Assembly: GCF_000430705.1 (NCBI RefSeq)
Contig: NZ_AUMN01000012.1
Span: 62,001-126,000 of the forward strand
Source of the DNA: Arthrobacter castelli DSM 16402
GTDB lineage: Bacteria; Actinomycetota; Actinomycetes; Actinomycetales; Micrococcaceae
DNA: 64,000 bases
Direction: 5' to 3'
The translations under genes and the position numbers were made by a program. Of this stretch, positions 8,836 through 17,533 are shown one piece after another. Numbering within the stretch: the first letter of the stretch is position 1; each line of letters opens with the position of its first letter. A model generated the notes under the pieces. That model did no database searches. It worked only from the letters and a program-made list of their open reading frames with translations, and was not told the DNA's origin.

Positions 8836-9828
8836 ATGAATAACTCAAATACGCGTCGTGCCCGGGCGGCACTATCGGCGCTGATAGAACCATCGGATCC
8901 TGTCGGCATGGCGTTGATTGAAAGCGTCGGGCCCGTTGACGCCCTCCGGGTTGCTGAGGGAACCATTAAGCACAGCCGCCAGACGGCACAGGATGTCAGC
9001 GCGATCTTGTCTGCCCGGGAATCCGGGTATCGGCAAGACCCGCTGCCGGAGGCGTTGACGAAGTGGGCCCGCAAAAGCACCGATCCCGCACCCGAGCGCG
9101 ACATCGCCACTATCGAAAGACTCGGCGGCCGCCTGCTGATACCGGAGGACGAAGAGTGGCCCGACGCCTTGTTGGATCTAGACCTCGTCCATCAACCGAT
9201 ATGCCTGTGGGCCAGGGGCGGCAACGGGTTTGAAATCCCTGCCGAACATCGCAGCGTCGCATTGGTCGGTTCGCGCGACAGCACCAACTACGGCAATGCA
9301 GTCACGGCCGATCTGGCAGCATCGCTGAGTCATCGCGGCTTCAGCGTCGTCTCCGGGGGAGCCTACGGAATAGATGCGACGGCCCACCGTGCAGCGATGG
9401 CCACCGGCGGTGCGCCCACCCTGGCCGTGTCCGCATGCGGGCTGGACAGATACTATCCGGCCGGAAATGAAGACCTACTGCGGACCATAGCCAATCAAGG
9501 CATGCTGATCTCTGAAGTCCCGCCCGGGACCGCTCCGACCCGGTGGAGGTTCCTGCAACGCAACAGGATCATGGCCGCCCTGTCTGCGGTCACGGTCGTG
9601 GTGGAGGCGCGCTGGCGGTCGGGGGCGCTGAACACCGTCCGCCATGCCATCGACCTCAATCGCGAAGTCGGTGCTGTTCCCGGCTCTGTCCATTCAGCCA
9701 ACTCGGCCGGATGCCACCGGCTGTTACGCGAAGGCACAGCCGTATGCGTCAGTGATGCCGGACAAATCATCGAACTGGCCGGATCGATGAACCAGCAGAT
9801 GACGCCTGAACCGAACCTGACACCTTAA
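8836..9828 (+). CDS. dprA: DprA/Smf-like DNA-processing protein
   Basis: 330 residues. The Rossmann-like DprA core is clear: VALVGSRDSTNYG (about 139-151), the SGGAYGIDATAH phosphate-binding loop (about 174-185), STACG-like AVSACGLDRYYP, LISEVPPGTAPTRWRFLQRNRIMAALS (the RF..RNR.IA.LS signature), and VPGSVHSANSAGCHRLLREG. An N-terminal SAM-like region precedes it. Cellular DprA loads RecA onto single-stranded DNA during transformation. Mobile elements carry such proteins to handle incoming ssDNA or as host-defence-related factors. On a conjugative element a role in protecting or converting the transferred strand is plausible but inferred. Confidence 0.88.
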   Translation: MNNSNTRRARAALSALIEPSDPVGMALIESVGPVDALRVAEGTIKHSRQTAQDVSAILSARESGYRQDPLPEALTKWARKSTDPAPERDIATIERLGGRLLIPEDEEWPDALLDLDLVHQPICLWARGGNGFEIPAEHRSVALVGSRDSTNYGNAVTADLAASLSHRGFSVVSGGAYGIDATAHRAAMATGGAPTLAVSACGLDRYYPAGNEDLLRTIANQGMLISEVPPGTAPTRWRFLQRNRIMAALSAVTVVVEARWRSGALNTVRHAIDLNREVGAVPGSVHSANSAGCHRLLREGTAVCVSDAGQIIELAGSMNQQMTPEPNLTP

Positions 9829-9862
9829 CCACCAATTCAAATACCAAAAGGAGCAACCCATC

Positions 9863-10345
9863 ATGGGGTATAACACCGACTTCGACGGCGCTCTGACCGT
9901 GAGCCCGCCGTTGAACAAGCACGAACGCAGCTACCTTGTCGACTTCGCCGATACCCGCCAGACCAGCCCCGACCACGGGCCGCTGGTCGTCCAGTCGCGG
10001 ATAACCGGCTTCATCGACGGTAACGATCCCCAGGGCGACAAGCCCGGCATCTGGTGCCACTGGGTCACCGATGACGAGGGCAACCTCGTCTGGGATGAGA
10101 TGGAGAAGACCTACGACCACGCCGAGTGGCTCGAGTGGATTATTCTCCATCTACTCGGCCCTGATTCACGTGATTACGTTCAGGCGCACGCGGATGACGA
10201 CCCGCGTCTGGCGCACTTCACCTGCGACCACACCGTCAATGGCGTCGTCGACGCTCAGGGCGAGGAACCTTTCGATCTCTGGCGGATCAAAGTCGAGACT
10301 AACGACGTGCAGACGCAGTACGCCGTGATCGTCTACCCCGACTAA
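9863..10345 (+). CDS. Phage/element-associated conserved protein of unknown function
   Basis: 160 residues starting MGYNTDFDG after an AAAAGGAG site. The layout resembles a family common in actinophages and mobile elements: MGY-T-F-G start, 'PLN..E..YL..F..TR', then PGIWCHWVTDDEGNLVWDE and an EWLEWII..L helix, ending in strands. No activity is known for the family, and the homology is judged by eye. Confidence 0.65.
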   Translation: MGYNTDFDGALTVSPPLNKHERSYLVDFADTRQTSPDHGPLVVQSRITGFIDGNDPQGDKPGIWCHWVTDDEGNLVWDEMEKTYDHAEWLEWIILHLLGPDSRDYVQAHADDDPRLAHFTCDHTVNGVVDAQGEEPFDLWRIKVETNDVQTQYAVIVYPD

Positions 10346-10382
10346 GTTTCACCGCACGAACACCGAAGAAAGGAGACCCTCG

Positions 10383-10586
10383 ATGGGCAAACGCAAGCAC
10401 CAGAAGAAGTCACGCGAGTCTGTCGAGGGCTTCCGCGGCACCTCGAACCCAGAGCAGGCGCACTGGATGGGTGAGCTCAGGAAGTCCAACGCCGCGCAGC
10501 GGCACACACCGAAGCCTCGCAAAGGCACCCGCCGACAGCGCCAGCGCCAGGCGATCCGCGATCAGCAGAAGAACCGACAAGGATAG
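10383..10586 (+). CDS. Small, very basic protein
   Basis: 67 residues with an AAAGGAG site. Lys/Arg/Gln-rich throughout (GKRKHQKK at the start, GTRRQRQRQ near the end), so it could bind nucleic acid. No family recognised. Confidence 0.5.
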   Translation: MGKRKHQKKSRESVEGFRGTSNPEQAHWMGELRKSNAAQRHTPKPRKGTRRQRQRQAIRDQQKNRQG

Positions 10587-10621
10587 CTGACTCAAAAAAC
10601 CGCTACGCCGGCGACGGCTTT

Positions 10622-10714
10622 ATGCGATTCAACAACGGCTCCATCGCGCAATGGTCTTCCCACAACCTCGTCACCGTGAAGCTGATCAAGTTCGACAACA
10701 GCGAAAGTGAATAG
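10622..10714 (+). CDS. Possible 30-residue peptide or gene fragment
   Basis: An ATG at 10622 opens a short frame to a TAG at 10712. The frame is also open upstream without a start, reading like the C-terminal part of a larger domain (YAGDGFMRFNNG then W, VTVKLIKF). It has no convincing ribosome-binding site. A decayed gene tail is as likely as a real peptide. Confidence 0.25.
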   Translation: MRFNNGSIAQWSSHNLVTVKLIKFDNSESE

Positions 10715-10719
10715 TCCTC

Positions 10720-11037
10720 ATGAGAATCCGCATCACCATCAACACCGACGACGCCGACCACCCCGATGCAATCAAGACCGGCACGCCGTTCACGCTCAAC
10801 GTCTATGACGACGACGCGCTGCCGGGCCGGGAGCAGCTCGAAATCGGTAATGAATCATGCGGCATCGGCGGCGACATCGCCCAAATGCTGCATAACCTTG
10901 CTGAACATTGGGGCGCGCAGACAGTTCACGACGAGGACAACAAGCCGCTGCCACGCACCGTCGACCAGTGGCGTGCCGCCGAAAACCAGCGCTCTGCCGG
11001 AAAGGAATCCGCACATGAACGAGAACGAGCCCACTGA
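10720..11037 (+). CDS. Hypothetical protein
   Basis: 105 residues, acidic in the first half, with an MRIRITINTDD start and a helix near IAQMLHNLAEHWG. The ribosome-binding site is weak. Its 3' end overlaps the start of the zinc-ribbon gene by 23 bases. Function unknown. Confidence 0.5.
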   Translation: MRIRITINTDDADHPDAIKTGTPFTLNVYDDDALPGREQLEIGNESCGIGGDIAQMLHNLAEHWGAQTVHDEDNKPLPRTVDQWRAAENQRSAGKESAHERERAH

Positions 11038-11245
11038 CACCTGGACCTGCGACTGCGGCCGGCCCATGGCCCGTCACCGGGGACGGGGTGACCAGAATTG
11101 TCCAGAATGCGGCCAATGGTTCAACGCCGTCGGGCAGCGCCTGCGCAGCAACTGGATGAACAATCCCTCACTATACGACGACAACATCGGCGACCTCGAA
11201 GGCTTTGAACTCGCCGAAGCTGCGGCCGAAGCCGGTCATCCCTGA
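11015..11245 (+). CDS. Small zinc-ribbon protein
   Basis: 76 residues from the ATG at 11015, preceded by GGAAAGGA. CDCG...CPECGQWFNA forms a C-x-C / C-x-x-C zinc ribbon, followed by a conserved-looking LRSNWMNNPSLYDDNIGDLEGFE tail. The same layout occurs in small proteins on actinobacterial plasmids and phages, with no known role. Expressed from within the overlapping upstream gene. Confidence 0.65.
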   Translation: MNENEPTDTWTCDCGRPMARHRGRGDQNCPECGQWFNAVGQRLRSNWMNNPSLYDDNIGDLEGFELAEAAAEAGHP

Positions 11246-11295
11246 GTCGTCTGCGCCGATACAGAAAGCGGCAGAAACCCCGAGGAGAGACAGAT

Positions 11296-11715
11296 ATGAA
11301 AACACCCGAACAGCTCAGCCGCGAGGTCATCGACGCCCATTACGGCGTCGGCACCGAGTGGGAAGAGCCCAATCAACACGGCGAAGAGAACTTCACCCGC
11401 GCCCAGGCCGAGTCCGACATCGATGCCGACGACATCCGCCTCCTGATTGAAGAGGCCGTCGAAGCCGATCGCCAGCAGATCCGCAAGAGTCTCGACACAT
11501 TCGATGCGGTTCCGGGTTTTCGGCCATTCCCGCTGGCCACGGTCGATGCGCTGATCGAGGCTTACGAGGCCTTCGACGGTGACGTCGACGGCTTCATCAG
11601 CGCCTGGAACGATTACACTGCAGGGCTGGATTTCCCGTGCCCCGAAGATCCCGCCGGCATCCACGACGTCACCTACGGGTCCTGCGACCAGTGCGGCGAC
11701 AAGAACAGGAACTGA
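11296..11715 (+). CDS. Hypothetical acidic protein with C-terminal CxxC
   Basis: 139 residues with a GAGGAGAG site. Helical and acidic, with a C-terminal SCDQCGDKN knuckle. The 3' end has a diverged copy at 7806-7859. No family recognised. Confidence 0.55.
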   Translation: MKTPEQLSREVIDAHYGVGTEWEEPNQHGEENFTRAQAESDIDADDIRLLIEEAVEADRQQIRKSLDTFDAVPGFRPFPLATVDALIEAYEAFDGDVDGFISAWNDYTAGLDFPCPEDPAGIHDVTYGSCDQCGDKNRN

Positions 11716-11723
11716 ACCATGCA
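11701..11723 (+). repeat. Gene-junction repeat, copy 1
   Basis: A 23-base stop/RBS/start junction (AAGAACAGGAACTGAACCAT plus GCA) recurs with one mismatch at 12325-12347 and in diverged form near 7848-7867. It holds the end of one gene and the AGGA ribosome-binding site and ATG of the next. Confidence 0.6.
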
Positions 11724-12339
11724 CCAGCCCAAGTCCGTCGATCTGCGTGCCCGTCTACGCGCTGTCATCGACGACAAGAAACACCAGGCGATCGTCTTCC
11801 CCAACCTCGACGAGGTCCGTGTTGGCTCCGTCGGCTACTTCACCCCCGGCGGCATCGACGCCCGGCGGCTGAGTTCCGGCTGGATCGCCGACGGACCCGA
11901 CCGACACGCCTACCGGCCAGGCCCGGAGCAGATATTTACGTCCCTGTCCGGGCCCGCCAACGACGAAAAACTCATCTCGATGCTCGAGGCCGATCTGATG
12001 CCCGAACACCACATCCTCGTGAACTTTGAAGCCGTCACTGACTCCGAGATCATGGACGGTCCATACGGCTCCGGGGGAGACGGTGTCGCCACCTGGACCA
12101 GTCTTTTTGAGCCAAAGCTGCTCGGCCACAATCTCAACGACAACGAACTCGCCGGTCTCTACTTCGAGATCGAAGCCGTTGGCAGCCTGAGCGAATCCGA
12201 CGCCTATCACGACCTGGACAAGCTGATCGAAAAGATCGGCGAAAGCCCTGCGGAAGCGCTGCGCTCCCGGATCAACAATCCAGACCCCGGACTCCTCGAG
12301 CCTGCGCCGGACACGAACGAGACCAAGAACAGGAACTGA
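11719..12339 (+). CDS. Hypothetical protein
   Basis: 206 residues, translated from an AGGAACTGAACC-ATG junction four bases after the previous stop. Mixed alpha/beta with no recognisable motif, ending in ETKNRN like its neighbour. A long helical segment rich in Asp/Glu lies near residues 150-185. Function unknown. Confidence 0.55.
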   Translation: MHQPKSVDLRARLRAVIDDKKHQAIVFPNLDEVRVGSVGYFTPGGIDARRLSSGWIADGPDRHAYRPGPEQIFTSLSGPANDEKLISMLEADLMPEHHILVNFEAVTDSEIMDGPYGSGGDGVATWTSLFEPKLLGHNLNDNELAGLYFEIEAVGSLSESDAYHDLDKLIEKIGESPAEALRSRINNPDPGLLEPAPDTNETKNRN

Positions 12340-12347
12340 ATCATGCA
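12325..12347 (+). repeat. Gene-junction repeat, copy 2
   Basis: Second copy of the junction at 11701-11723 (one mismatch, C to T), again bridging a stop codon and the next ATG. The repetition suggests that genes in this array spread by local duplication. Confidence 0.6.
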
Positions 12348-12618
12348 GCAATTGACCGAAGACGAATTCGACTTCCGCTTTACCGTCGTGCCCGATCCTG
12401 CGACCGGAAGTGATGTACGGCCATCCGACCGGAGCCTCGATCCTGATTCGAAGCAAGTCTGGACCATGGTCGAGGCCGACGACAATTTGTACATCATCAG
12501 CGGCTGGCACTATGTCAACAACATTGGCTACATGGTCACTGAGGAGCCATGGGATGAAGAAACCGAGGCCCTCATATACGACGCCGCAGGCCTCGTCGAC
12601 GACGGCCTCCAGGGCTGA
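12343..12618 (+). CDS. Hypothetical acidic protein
   Basis: 91 residues starting at the second junction repeat. It carries beta strands around DNLYIISGWHYVNNIGYMVT and an acidic C-terminus. Last gene before a strong terminator. No family recognised. Confidence 0.55.
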   Translation: MQQLTEDEFDFRFTVVPDPATGSDVRPSDRSLDPDSKQVWTMVEADDNLYIISGWHYVNNIGYMVTEEPWDEETEALIYDAAGLVDDGLQG

Positions 12619-12632
12619 GCGCCTCACCAACC

Positions 12633-12679
12633 ACACGCAAAACGACCGTCGCAGCAGTTGCGGCGGTCGTTTTGCGTGT
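12633..12679 (+). terminator. Strong hairpin terminator
   Basis: A 16-bp perfect inverted repeat, ACACGCAAAACGACCG (12633-12648) with CGGTCGTTTTGCGTGT (12664-12679), just after the preceding stop codon. The arms include A4/T4 tracts, so it may work in both directions. Confidence 0.75.
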
Positions 12680-12719
12680 GTGATCCCTGCTGATCAACCA
12701 CTCACACAAGGACGCCCCC

Positions 12720-13514
12720 ATGAGCCTCACTCACATACCCGCGCACACCATCGACCATCCTGACCGCTTCGAAGACGAAGATGCTGACTTCGGCTATGCC
12801 GTGTTCGCCGATACCGATGCCGAAGACCCCCGGTCCTGCATTGAAAACCAGCACGCCGCACTGTGGGCCTACCGTGAACCGAATCTGCGCCACTCTATCG
12901 CCGCAAACAAGCCCGACGGCAATATCGCCATTAACGCTTTCGCCCGTTACTTGGATGAATCCGGCGCTGAGACGGCCCTGGACTGCACCCGGCGCTACTT
13001 GGCCGCATTCCACCCCGAACAGAAAATCTCGGTGGACACGCAGAACATCCGCGGCTACGCCCAGGGCGACTGGCTTGACGTCGTCGTGGCGGTCTCCGAA
13101 GGTCACGGCACCCCTGCCGGTCACGCTGGTGAATTCGCACGGTGGGCCTTCGGCGACGTGTGGACCGTCGTGCCCGACGTTGGTGCCGGTATCTCCAACA
13201 TTTACGCCGACGACGCCGAAGAGGCGCTGGCCTACTTCCAAAAGAACTTCGAGGACGAGAAGCCGGTGATCGGACAAGACTGCGAAGTCCAGCCCGGCAT
13301 ACTCGAACAGGTCGTACTCAGAGAGCCCGACTATACCGATGAAGCCATGGGCGTCAATCGGTGGCACTGCACCGACGGCACAGTCGTAGCCAATACTCAT
13401 TATCACGATATCTCGGTCGCCGGCCGTGTGTGCGGTTTCCACCGGGTAGATGACCCCGAACAGCTGATCTCGGCCCTGGTTAACGCCCACACCTATCTAC
13501 AAAACAGGGAATGA
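12720..13514 (+). CDS. Hypothetical protein of phage/element type
   Basis: 264 residues with a CAAGGA site. An acidic N-terminus is followed by a section with GYAQGDWLDVVVAV and WAFGDVWTVVPD, strands with a QGDW turn seen in uncharacterised actinophage proteins. The C-terminal half ends in a short helix. The stop overlaps the upstream region of the next gene. Function unknown. Confidence 0.55.
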   Translation: MSLTHIPAHTIDHPDRFEDEDADFGYAVFADTDAEDPRSCIENQHAALWAYREPNLRHSIAANKPDGNIAINAFARYLDESGAETALDCTRRYLAAFHPEQKISVDTQNIRGYAQGDWLDVVVAVSEGHGTPAGHAGEFARWAFGDVWTVVPDVGAGISNIYADDAEEALAYFQKNFEDEKPVIGQDCEVQPGILEQVVLREPDYTDEAMGVNRWHCTDGTVVANTHYHDISVAGRVCGFHRVDDPEQLISALVNAHTYLQNRE

Positions 13515-13519
13515 TCCCT

Positions 13520-13915
13520 ATGTCCACCTTTACCCGCACCCTGACGCTGAACATCAGCGCCGACAGCGAAGAAGAGGCCGATGCAAAGACCCGGTGGCTC
13601 ATCGACGCCGCCGAGGAATCCGACGCGCTGCCACAAGGTGTGAAGCCCTGTACCGCGGGCACAGACATCAACGCCGACCATCCCGATCCGCACACCGCGC
13701 CCGGCGGCCCGTACACCGTCTGCTGGACCATCGACGCGGAAGGTGGTATCTCTCCGGCAGCAGCGGCGCTGAACGCCTGGCAGGACAACTTCAGCAACTG
13801 GTTCAACCAGCCCACCAACGAAGAATGCTGCGTCTTCGACGTGCTCGACACCGGCACCGGCCAGCAAACACAGGTCGATCTCAGTGACGAACAGTTCGCC
13901 TACCTGTTCGACTAA
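13520..13915 (+). CDS. Hypothetical protein
   Basis: 131 residues from the ATG at 13520; an in-frame ATG at 13511 overlaps the previous stop and is an alternative. Starts with a beta strand (STFTRTLTLNIS) followed by a helix, a ferredoxin-like beginning. No family recognised. Confidence 0.5.
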   Translation: MSTFTRTLTLNISADSEEEADAKTRWLIDAAEESDALPQGVKPCTAGTDINADHPDPHTAPGGPYTVCWTIDAEGGISPAAAALNAWQDNFSNWFNQPTNEECCVFDVLDTGTGQQTQVDLSDEQFAYLFD

Positions 13916-13931
13916 TCAGAAAGGTTTATTC

Positions 13932-14288
13932 ATGTCTGCTCCCGCCACTATCCCGTCCGGATTCTGGTCACAGATCGAACACCAGCTCCACCGGATCATC
14001 ATCGAAAAGCCCGGCACCTTCGACGAGGTGCGCGCCATCCTGCTTGACCCCGCCTATGACGCCGTCACCGCTGACGTGAACCTCAACGGCGTGCGCACCT
14101 TTGGCCCGAATTCGGCGTTTTTCGCCGGGTCCGGGGGAGAGTCCACACTTGTCCACGCCCTTCACCTGGCCGGGTGGAAAACCATCAACGCCCGGGCTTC
14201 GTATTACTACGTGCTCCAACAGCCCGATACCGGCGAAATCCTGACCTACATCGAAGGCGACGTCGAACGCGGCGACAGTCTGCACTGA
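13932..14288 (+). CDS. Hypothetical protein
   Basis: 118 residues from the ATG at 13932, preceded by AGAAAGG. FFAGSGGESTLVHALHLAGW in the middle and an acidic TYIEGDVERGD end are its notable parts. It resembles no family I can name. Confidence 0.5.
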   Translation: MSAPATIPSGFWSQIEHQLHRIIIEKPGTFDEVRAILLDPAYDAVTADVNLNGVRTFGPNSAFFAGSGGESTLVHALHLAGWKTINARASYYYVLQQPDTGEILTYIEGDVERGDSLH

Positions 14289-14326
14289 CTGCCTGGTTGC
14301 TGCAGAGTCGGGCAGGGGAGCGATTC

Positions 14327-14542
14327 ATGTCCACCAGATCCGGGCAACAACAATGTAATCCGCGAGAGCGCTGCTCGCACACCGGATGCGAGGCGACGAT
14401 TCCGGCGCACGCCTGGGGTCGCATTAAGTCCGACTGGTTCTTCCAAAAGAACGGTGACATGTTCTGTCCCAAACACACACCGGACTGGGTCGAGACCTGG
14501 CGTGCGCGCAGGGGTCAGCGAACAACCACGAAAGAGAGCTGA
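14327..14542 (+). CDS. Small Cys/His-rich protein
   Basis: 71 residues from the ATG at 14327 with an AGGGGAG site. Cys pattern C-x5-C-x4-C, then DMFCPKH, fits a single zinc-binding module. It lies directly upstream of the RarA gene and is probably co-transcribed with it. Confidence 0.55.
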   Translation: MSTRSGQQQCNPRERCSHTGCEATIPAHAWGRIKSDWFFQKNGDMFCPKHTPDWVETWRARRGQRTTTKES

Positions 14543-14549
14543 ATCGCCC

Positions 14550-15836
14550 ATGACCACCCACCAGCCGCTGGCCGCTCGCATGCGGCCGACCACGCTCGAC
14601 GAGCTCGTCGGCCAGGATGACTTGATCTTCGACGGCTCGCCGCTCAAGGGCATCGTCGAAGGATCCTCCCAGGCCTCGGTCCTGTTGTGGGGGCCGCCGG
14701 GCACCGGCAAGTCTTCAATCGCCGGCATCATCGGCCGCAGCACCGACAAGCGCTTCATCGAGCTTTCGGCGACCGCAGCCTCCGTCAAAGAGGTCCGTGA
14801 AGTCTTTGCCGCGGCAAGGACAGCCCGCGACGAGGACGGCACAAGCACGATCCTCTTTCTCGACGAAATCCACCGCTTCACCAAGTCCCAGCAGGACATC
14901 CTGCTGCCGGCCGTCGAAGACGGCAGCATCGCCCTGATCGGTGCCACCACCGAGAACCCGAGCTTCTCGGTGATCTCGGCACTGCAGTCGAGGTCCATAC
15001 TGCTCGTCCTCAAGCCACTCGAGACCGGAACTATCTCGGCGCTGCTGTGCCGGGCCATCGACGACCCGCGGGGCCTGGACGGATCCGTGACCGCTCAAGA
15101 ACATGTCCTCGACGAGATCGCGGCCCTGGCTTCCGGCGATTCCCGGCAGGCGCTGGGCAGACTGGAGGTCTGCGCGCAGGTCGTACACGCCGCCGGCGAC
15201 ACCGAGATCACGCCCGGGACCGTTGCCCGGGTGACCGGTTCGGCCACCCAGCGCTACGACCGCGACGGCAACCAGCACTACGACGTGATCTCCGCGTTCA
15301 TCAAGTCGATGCGCGGATCCGACCCGGACGCGGCGCTGCACTGGCTGGCCCGGATGATCGAGGCAGGGGAGGACCCCCGGTTCATCGCCCGTCGGCTCAT
15401 GGTCCACGCTTCCGAGGACGTCGGTATGGCTGATCCATCGGTGCTGCCCATTGCAGTGGCCACCGCCCAGGCTGTCGCGCTGATCGGCATGCCCGAGGCA
15501 CGAATCAATCTTGCTCACGCCACAGTGGCTATCGCCACAGCCCCCAAGAGCCGCAGCATCGTCACCGGTATCGACCAAGCTGTTGCCGATGTTCAGGCCG
15601 GCCGCACCGGAGGAGTGCCAATGCATCTGCGTGACGCGCATTATCCGGGGGCTAAAGCACTCGGTCATGGCGCTGACTATCTGATGCCGGCCGATTATCC
15701 GCACAGCGTCGTTGCCCAACAGTATCTGCCAGACGGCACCGGCTCGCAGTATTACACGCCGACCACCAATGGTTTCGAACAAACGGTCACAAACCGCCTG
15801 TCGAGCATTGAACAGATCACGAAGGGCATGTCATGA
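14550..15836 (+). CDS. rarA: RarA/MgsA-type replication-associated AAA+ ATPase
   Basis: 428 residues from the ATG at 14550 (AAAGAGAG upstream). LAARMRPTTLDELVGQDDL is the family's N-terminus. Walker A is WGPPGTGKSS (about 48-57), Walker B LFLDEIHRF (about 103-111), sensor 1 GATTENPSF and sensor 2 SGDSRQALGRLE. A C-terminal domain with MHLRDAHYPGAK matches the family's ending. RarA acts at stalled replication forks on single-stranded DNA ends with SSB. Length is usual for the family. On this element it probably supports replication by the resident polymerase. The stop overlaps the next start. Confidence 0.92.
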   Translation: MTTHQPLAARMRPTTLDELVGQDDLIFDGSPLKGIVEGSSQASVLLWGPPGTGKSSIAGIIGRSTDKRFIELSATAASVKEVREVFAAARTARDEDGTSTILFLDEIHRFTKSQQDILLPAVEDGSIALIGATTENPSFSVISALQSRSILLVLKPLETGTISALLCRAIDDPRGLDGSVTAQEHVLDEIAALASGDSRQALGRLEVCAQVVHAAGDTEITPGTVARVTGSATQRYDRDGNQHYDVISAFIKSMRGSDPDAALHWLARMIEAGEDPRFIARRLMVHASEDVGMADPSVLPIAVATAQAVALIGMPEARINLAHATVAIATAPKSRSIVTGIDQAVADVQAGRTGGVPMHLRDAHYPGAKALGHGADYLMPADYPHSVVAQQYLPDGTGSQYYTPTTNGFEQTVTNRLSSIEQITKGMS

Positions 15837-16090
15837 ATCCAGAATCCGAAACACCCGACAGCGGCATCGCCCGGATCGTCGCCGCCCTTGATGCCCTCGC
15901 CGCAGCGGCCGCCGCCGGCAACCGGGAACGCTACCGCGCTGTGCTGGGCGCGGTCCACCGGCATGCGGCGACAGAAGGACAGATCCGCGACGCTTACTGC
16001 TGGGGCCGCAGGGGTCTGGGCGCGGCCGGCTTCGACCATCACGGGCTGGCCAGCGATGTAAGCCACAACCAAAAAGGAACAGGATCATGA
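15833..16090 (+). CDS. Hypothetical helical protein
   Basis: 85 residues translated through an ATGA overlap with rarA. Ala-rich amphipathic helices, then GQIRDAYCWGRRGLGAAGF. Its 3' end overlaps the next gene. Function unknown. Confidence 0.5.
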   Translation: MNPESETPDSGIARIVAALDALAAAAAAGNRERYRAVLGAVHRHAATEGQIRDAYCWGRRGLGAAGFDHHGLASDVSHNQKGTGS

Positions 16091-16290
16091 CCGATCTGAG
16101 ACCACACATGCGTGCTATCACCACCGAGCTCGATCGCACAACAGACACCAACTCCCTCGATCGCGTCCAGATACGTACCCGGCTCGTCTTTGACATCTTC
16201 TACAACGACGAGCCGGAAGAACCCGGTCAGGCCATCCGCGACGTACTCACCGACCTGATGCACGCCGGCGCGGAGCGCGGTGTGGACTAG
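16087..16290 (+). CDS. Hypothetical short helical protein
   Basis: 67 residues starting in an ATGA overlap. All-helical by composition, with no motif. It is the third gene of the rarA unit by overlap. Confidence 0.45.
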   Translation: MTDLRPHMRAITTELDRTTDTNSLDRVQIRTRLVFDIFYNDEPEEPGQAIRDVLTDLMHAGAERGVD

Positions 16291-16317
16291 CGAACGAGAG
16301 AACTGGGGAATGGATAC

Positions 16318-16653
16318 ATGAATAAAAACGCCAACAACACAACAGACTCCACCGACGAAAAACTATCCGCCGAACTGGGCATGGATGTCGGTTTCGTCGA
16401 ACAGCAAATCAACTTCCGGCTCGACCTGGCACGCATGCAGCGCGGTGAACCTGCCGAACTTGGTTACATACTGATCGACCGTCGGCACAACCCGGACGCT
16501 GCAATCGTGTTCGCCGGGGCAAAGGATGCCCTGACCGCGCTGGAAGACCATCTGCTAGTCAACGATCTCCGCCAAGAAAACTGTCTTGACGCCCGGGTGC
16601 CCGACCGGGCAAATCTCTCCGATCTCGCCGGCCGTCAGATCATCCTGCCCTGA
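16318..16653 (+). CDS. Hypothetical protein
   Basis: 111 residues. A strand-rich middle (GYILIDRRHNPDAAIVFAGAKDALTALEDHL) suggests a small alpha/beta fold. Last gene of this array before the AT-rich boundary of the regulatory island. No family recognised. Confidence 0.5.
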   Translation: MNKNANNTTDSTDEKLSAELGMDVGFVEQQINFRLDLARMQRGEPAELGYILIDRRHNPDAAIVFAGAKDALTALEDHLLVNDLRQENCLDARVPDRANLSDLAGRQIILP

Positions 16654-16695
16654 CCCGCAGCATTAACGCGGGGCACATCGAACATAATTATTTGA

Positions 16696-16711
16696 GTGGA
16701 ATACATTCCAC
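16696..16711. promoter_or_regulatory. TGGAA-N4-TTCCA palindrome, site 1
   Basis: GTGGAATACATTCCAC lies in an AT-rich gap about 100 bases before the methyltransferase gene. The same core occurs at 21311-21324 and 21885-21906 around the EspR-like regulator, which makes it a candidate operator. Confidence 0.5.
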
Positions 16712-16812
16712 CACAATGGTACGTTAGGCGGGTTCCACGCTGATCACATATTGCCGGCTCCAAAGAACGACGACCGACGCCCGTACCGATACCGAACAGC
16801 AGGTTTCACCAT

Positions 16813-17493
16813 ATGAATAACAAGGATGTGCGCCGCGGCGCGAACATCTACAGCAAGCCGGTGCTGGGCTTCTACGATCTGCTGGTGGTGCGGCTGTCCA
16901 ACACGTTGGCGTGGCGTTGTCCGAGCCGGCTCATGCTCGATCAGTACAACCGTTTCCTGGGACAAGAACATCTCGACGTGGGTCCCGGCACCGGTTGGTA
17001 TCTCATCCACGCCCACCTTCCCGAGCGCAACAGGATCACGCTCATGGACCTCAACGAGAACAGTATGGAGCACACCGGTTTCCGGCTGGCCGGCATGCCC
17101 ACTGCCGGCACACGCCCCGCCCCCAGAGCAGTGACCGGCAACGTGCTCGAGCCGATCCCTGAACACCTCGGCAACTTCGACTCCATTGCGACGAACTACC
17201 TGTTCCATTGCATACCGGGCACCTGGGAAACCAAGAGCGAAGCATTCGGGCACCTGGCCGACCGGCTCACCGACGACGGCGTGCTTTTCGGCGGCACGAT
17301 CCTCGGCCACGGTGTCCGTCACAACACGGTCGGTAAGGGCCTCATGGCGCTCTACAACAGGATGGGTATTTTCCACAACCGTGACGACGCTGAGGCGGGT
17401 CTGCAGCAGGCTCTCGAGCGCAGCTTCCACCAGACATCCGTCAAAGTCGTCGGCACTGTGGCAGTATTCAATGCCCGCCAACCGCGCCGCTGA
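16813..17493 (+). CDS. Class I SAM-dependent methyltransferase
   Basis: 226 residues. Motif I LDVGPGTGWYL (about residues 54-64), the acidic end of strand 2 MDLNENSM, FDSIATNYLFHCIPG as strand 4, and LTDDGVLFGGTILG as the family's later strand all fit a small-molecule or lipid class I methyltransferase. The N-terminal ANIYSKPVLGFYDLLVVRLSN helix resembles ubiE-like enzymes of actinobacteria. Substrate unknown. It stands alone behind an operator-like palindrome and is convergent with the minus-strand sensor gene. Confidence 0.85.
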   Translation: MNNKDVRRGANIYSKPVLGFYDLLVVRLSNTLAWRCPSRLMLDQYNRFLGQEHLDVGPGTGWYLIHAHLPERNRITLMDLNENSMEHTGFRLAGMPTAGTRPAPRAVTGNVLEPIPEHLGNFDSIATNYLFHCIPGTWETKSEAFGHLADRLTDDGVLFGGTILGHGVRHNTVGKGLMALYNRMGIFHNRDDAEAGLQQALERSFHQTSVKVVGTVAVFNARQPRR

Positions 17494-17533
17494 CACAAAA
17501 GGTCGGACCTGCCCACATCAAGAAGACAAGACC

